From an uncultured Oscillospiraceae bacterium (GTDB lineage: Bacteria > Bacillota > Clostridia > Oscillospirales > Acutalibacteraceae): a stretch of DNA of 9,909 bases. Both the position numbers and the translations under genes were made by a program. The stretch covers positions 1-9,909 of the forward strand of contig UQLR01000032.1 in the NCBI GenBank assembly GCA_900541975.1. Reading direction: 5' to 3'. The notes under the pieces are model-generated. The model was not told where the DNA came from. It ran no database searches and saw nothing but the letters and a program-made list of their open reading frames with translations. Positions 6,755 through 9,909 of the stretch are shown piece by piece; positions within the stretch are counted from its first letter, which is position 1; each line of letters opens with the position of its first letter.

Positions 6755-7210
6755 ATGAGTAAAAATCGTGAAGAAAGTACGAATTATTATCTTTACATAG
6801 ATGGACAGGCTGTGCCGGTAAGCGAACAGGTTTACCGCGTGTATCAGCACTACGAGCGAAAAGAAGAATACTTTTCCTATGATCTGAAAACAGAAAAGTT
6901 CCAGAAAGACACTGCAATTTTCCTGCCCAGCAGAGAGGATTCCTATGAGCGCCTGCTGGAAAAGGACAAGCAGTTTGCCGCTTCTGGTCAGCCTGTGGAG
7001 GAACAGGCGGTCTCGTCCGTTTGGTTGGAGGAATTATTACAACATCTGTCATCGGATGAGAGGATCATTCTCCACAAACTGTATTTCGAGGACAAGTCAG
7101 AACGGATTGTCAGCATGGAGCTTGGAATTTCCAAAACAGCTCTGCATCAGCGTAAAGTCAAGCTGCTCCAAAAATTAAAAAATTTTTTGGAAAACATGGG
7201 AAAAGCATAG
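6755..7210 (+). CDS. Sigma-70 region-4-like regulator, Tn916 Orf7-position
   Basis: A 151-aa protein. The N-terminal part (YYLYIDGQAVPVSEQVYRVY, ERKEEYFSYDL) matches the style of sigma-like activators found on conjugative elements of Firmicutes. The C-terminal half (about residues 85-148) is a region-4 helix-turn-helix: LSSDERIILHKLYFEDKSER, then SMELGISKTALHQRKVKLLQKL. No region-2 core is visible, so it is a sigma-like activator rather than a full sigma factor. The start at 6755 has GGAGG 8 nt upstream; an in-frame ATG at 6689 would precede the hairpin and lacks a ribosome site. It lies divergent from the XRE gene and upstream of the recombination region, so it probably activates excision or transfer genes. 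Confidence 0.8.
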   Translation: MSKNREESTNYYLYIDGQAVPVSEQVYRVYQHYERKEEYFSYDLKTEKFQKDTAIFLPSREDSYERLLEKDKQFAASGQPVEEQAVSSVWLEELLQHLSSDERIILHKLYFEDKSERIVSMELGISKTALHQRKVKLLQKLKNFLENMGKA

Positions 7211-7290
7211 ACCAAAACCACTCTCCCAACGGGGAAATAAGTGAGAGGGTCTATCTCTCTCATGCAGCTTGACAACTGAATACACGGCAG

Positions 7291-7548
7291 AACAGGTACA
7301 TAACCCGCGCATGAGCGAGTGCAGGACGCCGCGAAGATGGAGCAGCCAGGAGGTGATGGACAAGCTGTTTCGGAGCGATCAACGTCCCTGTGACCCGGAT
7401 GGTGGCACATCCGGCGCGATGAGGGCGCGGGGGCTTAAAGATACTTCCTCACGGCCCGCCAAAGACTTGGGGGGAACCCTGCGGCACACGATACGAACGA
7501 TGCTGCGGAGTTATGACAGCCGCGCCAGCGGAGACCTGTTGTGTTCCC
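7291..7548 (+). ncRNA. Candidate structured RNA (unrecognised class)
   Basis: Pairings found by eye on the + strand: closing helix AACAGGT 7291-7297 with ACCTGTT 7534-7540; 7321-7328 with 7383-7391 (8 pairs, one bulge, one terminal G-U), enclosing AGCAGC 7341-7346 with GCTGTT 7364-7369; CCGGAT 7395-7400 with ATCCGG 7409-7414; GCGGG 7427-7431 with CCCGC 7455-7459; CCGC 7520-7523 with GCGG 7528-7531. GGGAAC 7472-7477 with GTTCCC 7543-7548 would form a pseudoknot with the closing helix. Most of these are mutually compatible, as in a large folded RNA, but G+C-rich DNA yields chance pairs and no alignment was available. It does not look to me like a group II intron, tmRNA, RNase P or a known riboswitch. 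No promoter was found, so it may belong to the sigma-gene transcript. Confidence 0.4.
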
Positions 7549-7598
7549 ATCGTCAGGGGGCGTGGCAAATATGACGAGTAATCCGAACAGAATAACAG

Positions 7599-7655
7599 TA
7601 GCCGCACCAGGTTTTTATCCGAAGATTTCTTTCAGACTGGTGCGGCTATTTAAGT
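7599..7655 (+). terminator. 12-bp hairpin directly upstream of mazF, possible terminator
   Basis: TAGCCGCACCAG (7599-7610) and CTGGTGCGGCTA (7637-7648) are perfect reverse complements with a 26-base loop, followed by only TTTAAGT. The weak T-run makes it an inefficient terminator at best. It could separate the upstream RNA from mazF and limit read-through into the toxin gene, or be the last stem of the structured region. Confidence 0.45.
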
Positions 7656-7681
7656 ATTAAGATATTAAGGAGGCGAGAGTG

Positions 7682-8032
7682 ATGTTTGAAAAATTCCATC
7701 GAGGTGACATATATTCGGCTGATTTAAGCCCTGGTATCGGCTCTGAACAAAGTGGCTCTCGTCCTGTACTCATTCTTCAAAATAATGTGGGAAATTGTTT
7801 CAGTCCTACGATTATTATTGCAGCAATTACCAGTGTAAGCAAAAAAAACAGAAAGTTCCCCACGCATTACCACTTAAATGACAGATGCGGTTTGGTGAAA
7901 CCATCTGTTGTTATGCTGGAACAGATCAGAACAATCGACAAGTCGAGGTTAAAAAACTATATTGGTCATCTAAACAAGGATGACATGGAAAACATAAACA
8001 AGACGCTCTTGTGCAGTCTGGGGATTACATAA
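7682..8032 (+). CDS. MazF/PemK-family endoribonuclease toxin
   Basis: A 116-aa protein that follows the B. subtilis MazF (EndoA) pattern along its whole length: RGDIYSADLSPGIGSEQSG, SRPVLILQN, FSPTIIIAAITS, PTHYHL, EQIRTIDKSRL. The residues matching the catalytic Arg25 and Thr48 of EndoA are Arg27 and Thr50. It should cut single-stranded mRNA at short sequence motifs. AAGGAGG (7667-7673) sits 8 nt before ATG 7682; a GTG directly before it (7679) is less well spaced. No MazE-like antitoxin gene is next to it: upstream is the non-coding stretch, downstream a 53-aa ORF without MazE features. The partner may be elsewhere in the element or host, or of another type. Confidence 0.9.
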   Translation: MFEKFHRGDIYSADLSPGIGSEQSGSRPVLILQNNVGNCFSPTIIIAAITSVSKKNRKFPTHYHLNDRCGLVKPSVVMLEQIRTIDKSRLKNYIGHLNKDDMENINKTLLCSLGIT

Positions 8033-8053
8033 AAGTGCCGAAAGGCCGTATCA

Positions 8054-8082
8054 TTTTCAGGCTGTGCAAGTAGAGTTATAAT
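8054..8082 (+). promoter_or_regulatory. Promoter of the small ORF and recombinase
   Basis: TTTTCA (8054-8059) and a perfect TATAAT (8077-8082) are 17 nt apart, in the gap after mazF and 30 nt before the next start codon. This gives the recombinase unit its own sigma-A type promoter, independent of the sigma-like gene and mazF. Confidence 0.65.
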
Positions 8083-8111
8083 TTCGTTAGGAATTGCGGA
8101 GGTGATTCTGA

Positions 8112-8273
8112 ATGGAGAATATCCAGAATAAAAGCGCATTGATTCCTTCAGATGAAATCCGGTCAGAAGAACTTCTGGCGGAACAAAAATTTGAAGCGTT
8201 TATCACTTCACTGGCACATATCATCGAGAAATATGGTATGAGAGTGCTGGGCGAGGTTGACGGAGCTGCGTGA
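8112..8273 (+). CDS. Small unknown protein, 53 aa
   Basis: A short ORF with a good ribosome site (GGAGGTGA at 8098-8105, 6 nt before ATG) and an upstream promoter. The protein is acidic in its first half (SDEIRSEELLAEQ), with one predicted amphipathic helix (about residues 18-40, FEAFITSLAHIIEKYG) and no Cys, signal peptide or membrane segment. I do not recognise the family. It is 55 nt upstream of the recombinase and probably on the same transcript, so a role in controlling recombination (for example a directionality factor) is possible. An antitoxin role for mazF is also possible but less likely, given its separate promoter. Confidence 0.65.
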   Translation: MENIQNKSALIPSDEIRSEELLAEQKFEAFITSLAHIIEKYGMRVLGEVDGAA

Positions 8274-8297
8274 GAATCGCAGCTTTACATAGGATAT

Positions 8298-8320
8298 TTT
8301 CCAAAAGTAAATTTTGGAGG
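8298..8320 (+). promoter_or_regulatory. Small hairpin over the recombinase ribosome site
   Basis: TCCAAAA (8300-8306) pairs with TTTTGGA (8312-8318) around a 5-base loop, and two further U-G pairs would reach 8320. The right arm contains the GGAGG (8316-8320) that serves the recombinase ATG at 8329, 8 nt downstream. The stem is short and AT-rich, so it would only dampen translation. Confidence 0.45.
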
Positions 8321-8328
8321 TATGAATT

Positions 8329-9879
8329 ATGAACCGATATGGAAAACGCTGTGTTTTGTATCCGAGGGTCAGCACAGAGATGCAAGTGGACGGATACAGC
8401 CTGGAAGGTCAAAAAAATATGCTGACACGATTTGCGGATCGTGAGGAAATGATCATTGTTGATACTTATGAAGATGCCGGTAAATCCGGTAAATCTATTG
8501 AGGGACGGCCTGCCTTTCAAAAAATGCTCAGAGATATTGAGGATGGCTTGGACATTGACTATATTTTAGTGTATAAGCTGTCACGGTTTGGCCGTAATGC
8601 AGCAGATATACTTAACTCTTTGGAGTTGGTTCAATCTTATGGTGTAAATCTGATTTGCATAGAAGAAGGGATTGATTCCTCTCAGACAAGCGGAAAACTT
8701 TTGATTTCTGTACTATCTGCTGTGGCTGAGATTGAGCGTGAGAATATTATCGAGCAGACGATGAACGGACGGCGCGAAAAGGCACGGCAAGGTGGATGGA
8801 ATGGTGGCTTTGCTCCCTACGGATATACACTGGAAGATAACAAGCTGATGATTGAAGAAACAGAGGCTGTGGCAATACGGAAGATTTTTGAATTATATAC
8901 TTCATCGGAAATCGGTTTGGGTGGTATTGCGAATCAGTTGAACTTACAAGGTATACGGAAAATTCCGAGGCAGAATGGCACATTAGAGGATTGGACAGGA
9001 CATTTTATTAAACTGATATTGGATAACCCGGTTTATTGCGGTAAAATTGCCTATGGACGGAGAACGAAGGAAAAAGTCAAAGGCACAAAAAACGATTACC
9101 AGATGAAAAGAAATGACGATTACATTCTGACAGAAGGACAGCATAAAGGAATCGTTAGTGAGGAGATATGGGAAAAGGCTCATGCCAAGCGTCTTAGAAC
9201 CGGAGTAAAGCAACCGTCAAAAATTGGGCGGGATCGAGTTCATTTGTTATCCGGTCTGCTGAAATGCCCGGTTTGTGGAAGTCCCATGTATACGAATAAA
9301 CACGCATGGACAAATAAAGATGGCACTTACAAAGAAATTTACTATTATGTATGTAGTCGGAATAGGATGGTCCGGGGGAAGCATTGTGAATATAAGGCGA
9401 TGCTGAAAAAGACCGATATTGAACCGATGGTCATTGAGGCAATTCGTGAGATCGTAAGGAATGAGGAATATGCCCAAGCCATTAAAAAACGGATTGGCGT
9501 TCAGATTGACACGAAAGCAGTGGATAAAGAACTGGAGGGCTATCAGGCAAAGCTGAAGGAAGTTGATCTGAATAAAACAAGATTGGAACGGGAAATTGAC
9601 AGTCTCCCTGCTGATGCAAAATATCGGGAACGAAAGCTCCATGATATGACCTTGCGGTTAGATTCCCTATATGATGTCATTGTTGAGCTGGAGGAAAAAA
9701 TCGAAGATGCCAGACTTCGGCGAGATGCAATTAAGCAGCAGGCAATTACTCTTGAGAATATTTACAAAATCATGGTGAATTTCGACTGCGTTTATAATAT
9801 AATAAATGACGAAGAAAAGAGAAATGTGGTCACAGCCTTGATTAAGGAAATTGAAATTTTGATACCTACAATTCTTTAA
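8329..9879 (+). CDS. Large serine recombinase (TndX/TnpX type) of the element
   Basis: A 516-aa site-specific recombinase. Resolvase domain at about residues 6-155, with catalytic Ser15 in YPRVSTEMQ, YKLSRFGRN and the EIERENI helix; recombinase DNA-binding domain at about 165-280; zinc ribbon with Cys313, Cys316 (CPVC), Cys342 and Cys353; then a coiled-coil segment at about 395-465. Such enzymes integrate and excise elements through short attachment sites with no homology requirement. The length is near that of TndX of Tn5397 (533 aa). The protein stops soon after the last helix (EIEILIPTIL), a little short of many relatives, perhaps because the gene abuts the element end. It is the last gene here, so the attachment site may be within or just beyond 9880-9909. 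Confidence 0.92.
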   Translation: MNRYGKRCVLYPRVSTEMQVDGYSLEGQKNMLTRFADREEMIIVDTYEDAGKSGKSIEGRPAFQKMLRDIEDGLDIDYILVYKLSRFGRNAADILNSLELVQSYGVNLICIEEGIDSSQTSGKLLISVLSAVAEIERENIIEQTMNGRREKARQGGWNGGFAPYGYTLEDNKLMIEETEAVAIRKIFELYTSSEIGLGGIANQLNLQGIRKIPRQNGTLEDWTGHFIKLILDNPVYCGKIAYGRRTKEKVKGTKNDYQMKRNDDYILTEGQHKGIVSEEIWEKAHAKRLRTGVKQPSKIGRDRVHLLSGLLKCPVCGSPMYTNKHAWTNKDGTYKEIYYYVCSRNRMVRGKHCEYKAMLKKTDIEPMVIEAIREIVRNEEYAQAIKKRIGVQIDTKAVDKELEGYQAKLKEVDLNKTRLEREIDSLPADAKYRERKLHDMTLRLDSLYDVIVELEEKIEDARLRRDAIKQQAITLENIYKIMVNFDCVYNIINDEEKRNVVTALIKEIEILIPTIL

Positions 9880-9905
9880 CACCTAACTGGTATTATAAAG
9901 TGTTA
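9877..9905. repeat. Short inverted repeat after the recombinase
   Basis: TAACAC (9877-9882, including the stop codon) and GTGTTA (9900-9905) are perfect 6-bp inverted arms around 17 bases. This could be part of an attachment region or a weak hairpin; six bases are also quite possible by chance. Confidence 0.25.
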
Positions 9906-9909
9906 CGAT

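Larger units (their letters stand above)
7211..7681 (+). other. 471-base stretch without a credible protein gene
   Basis: Between the sigma-like gene and mazF. The first 50 bases hold competing short pairings: GAGAG at 7243-7247 can pair with CTCTC at 7221-7225 or 7257-7261. The centre (about 7285-7580) is clearly richer in G+C than the flanks and has many possible helices (next entry). The last part holds a 12-bp hairpin and the mazF ribosome site. A 101-codon frame from a TTG at 7269 has no ribosome site and a composition unlike the neighbours. Confidence 0.6.
1..9909. mobile_element. Part of a Tn916/Tn5397-like integrative element carrying a metal-uptake cassette
   Basis: Inferred from gene content and order. 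A metal-type transport operon lies next to a divergent XRE repressor and a sigma-region-4-like gene, which is the orf9/orf7 arrangement of Tn916. Further right comes a large serine recombinase in the place where Tn5397 has tndX. No relaxase, coupling protein or T4SS gene is inside the window, so conjugation ability cannot be judged. Neither element end is proven; the recombinase usually lies at one end, so the right end is probably within or just past the last bases. The transport operon could be cargo or older resident DNA. Confidence 0.6.

Noticed and set aside
6391..6850. Two - strand frames of 114 codons across the sigma-gene leader
   Set aside because: They run through the leader ORF, terminator and hairpin in antisense, have no ribosome site and translate to unlikely proteins; shadows of inverted-repeat-rich DNA.
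7269..7297. TTGACA at 7269-7274 as a promoter -35 for the structured RNA
   Set aside because: No acceptable -10 element lies 16-18 nt downstream (the sequence there is ACAGGT).
7269..7574. 101-codon + frame in the G+C-rich stretch
   Set aside because: It begins at TTG without a ribosome site and its Arg/Ser-rich, low-hydrophobic translation resembles nothing known. It overlaps the proposed RNA helices.
7291..7600. ToxI-like tandem repeat antitoxin RNA
   Set aside because: I looked for head-to-tail repeats of 30-40 bases and found none, so a classical type III system is not supported.
7571..7660. 29-codon ORF starting ATGACGAGTAATCC and spanning the 12-bp hairpin
   Set aside because: No convincing ribosome site (only a G-run 6 or more bases off) and both hairpin arms lie inside it; the hairpin explains the sequence better. 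Conservation could change this view.
1..9909. CRISPR array, tRNA or rRNA gene, IS element
   Set aside because: No regularly spaced repeats, cloverleaf or conserved rRNA blocks, and no DDE transposase with terminal repeats were seen on either strand.

Overview
The window looks like the cargo/right-hand part of an integrative conjugative (or mobilizable) element from a gut-type Firmicute (Clostridia; Lachnospiraceae- or Ruminococcaceae-like). The reasons are strong GGAGG ribosome sites on nearly every gene, moderate G+C, Firmicute-type proteins throughout, and a Tn916-family style regulatory pair next to a large serine recombinase. The species cannot be fixed from the sequence.

Left part (1-5939, all + strand): a tightly packed metal/cofactor-type transport operon. 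It starts with the C-terminal end of an ECF-transporter membrane subunit (EcfT/CbiQ-like), then a tandem-ATPase ECF subunit, then two half-size ABC proteins (each membrane domain plus ATPase) whose genes overlap by 8 nt and which probably form a heterodimer of the IrtAB/YbtPQ type. It ends with a small DtxR/MntR-family metalloregulator. A perfect 16-bp palindrome sits just after a possible promoter -10 between the ECF genes and the ABC pair. Together this suggests metal-controlled uptake of a metal chelate or cofactor; the substrate is not shown by the sequence.

Middle part (5966-7210): a terminator shared by converging genes, a divergent XRE repressor on the - strand that resembles Tn916 Orf9, and a sigma-region-4-like activator in the position of Tn916 Orf7. 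The 400-base leader of the sigma-like gene holds a 14-codon leader ORF, alternative pairings, a strong terminator and an 18-bp hairpin that swallows the sigma gene's Shine-Dalgarno. This is a multilayer attenuation device.

Right part (7211-9909): a 470-base stretch without a credible protein gene, G+C-rich and full of compatible helices (candidate structured RNA), closing with a 12-bp hairpin directly before a MazF/PemK-type RNase gene that has no MazE partner. A well-formed promoter then precedes a 53-aa unknown ORF and a 516-aa large serine recombinase (TndX/TnpX type), with the right end of the element probably near the window edge. The layout (cargo, Orf9-like repressor, Orf7-like sigma factor, serine recombinase) recalls Tn5397, with the tet(M) position taken by a metal-uptake cassette. 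The best candidates for something undescribed are the sigma-gene leader, the structured region before mazF, and the palindrome inside the transport operon.
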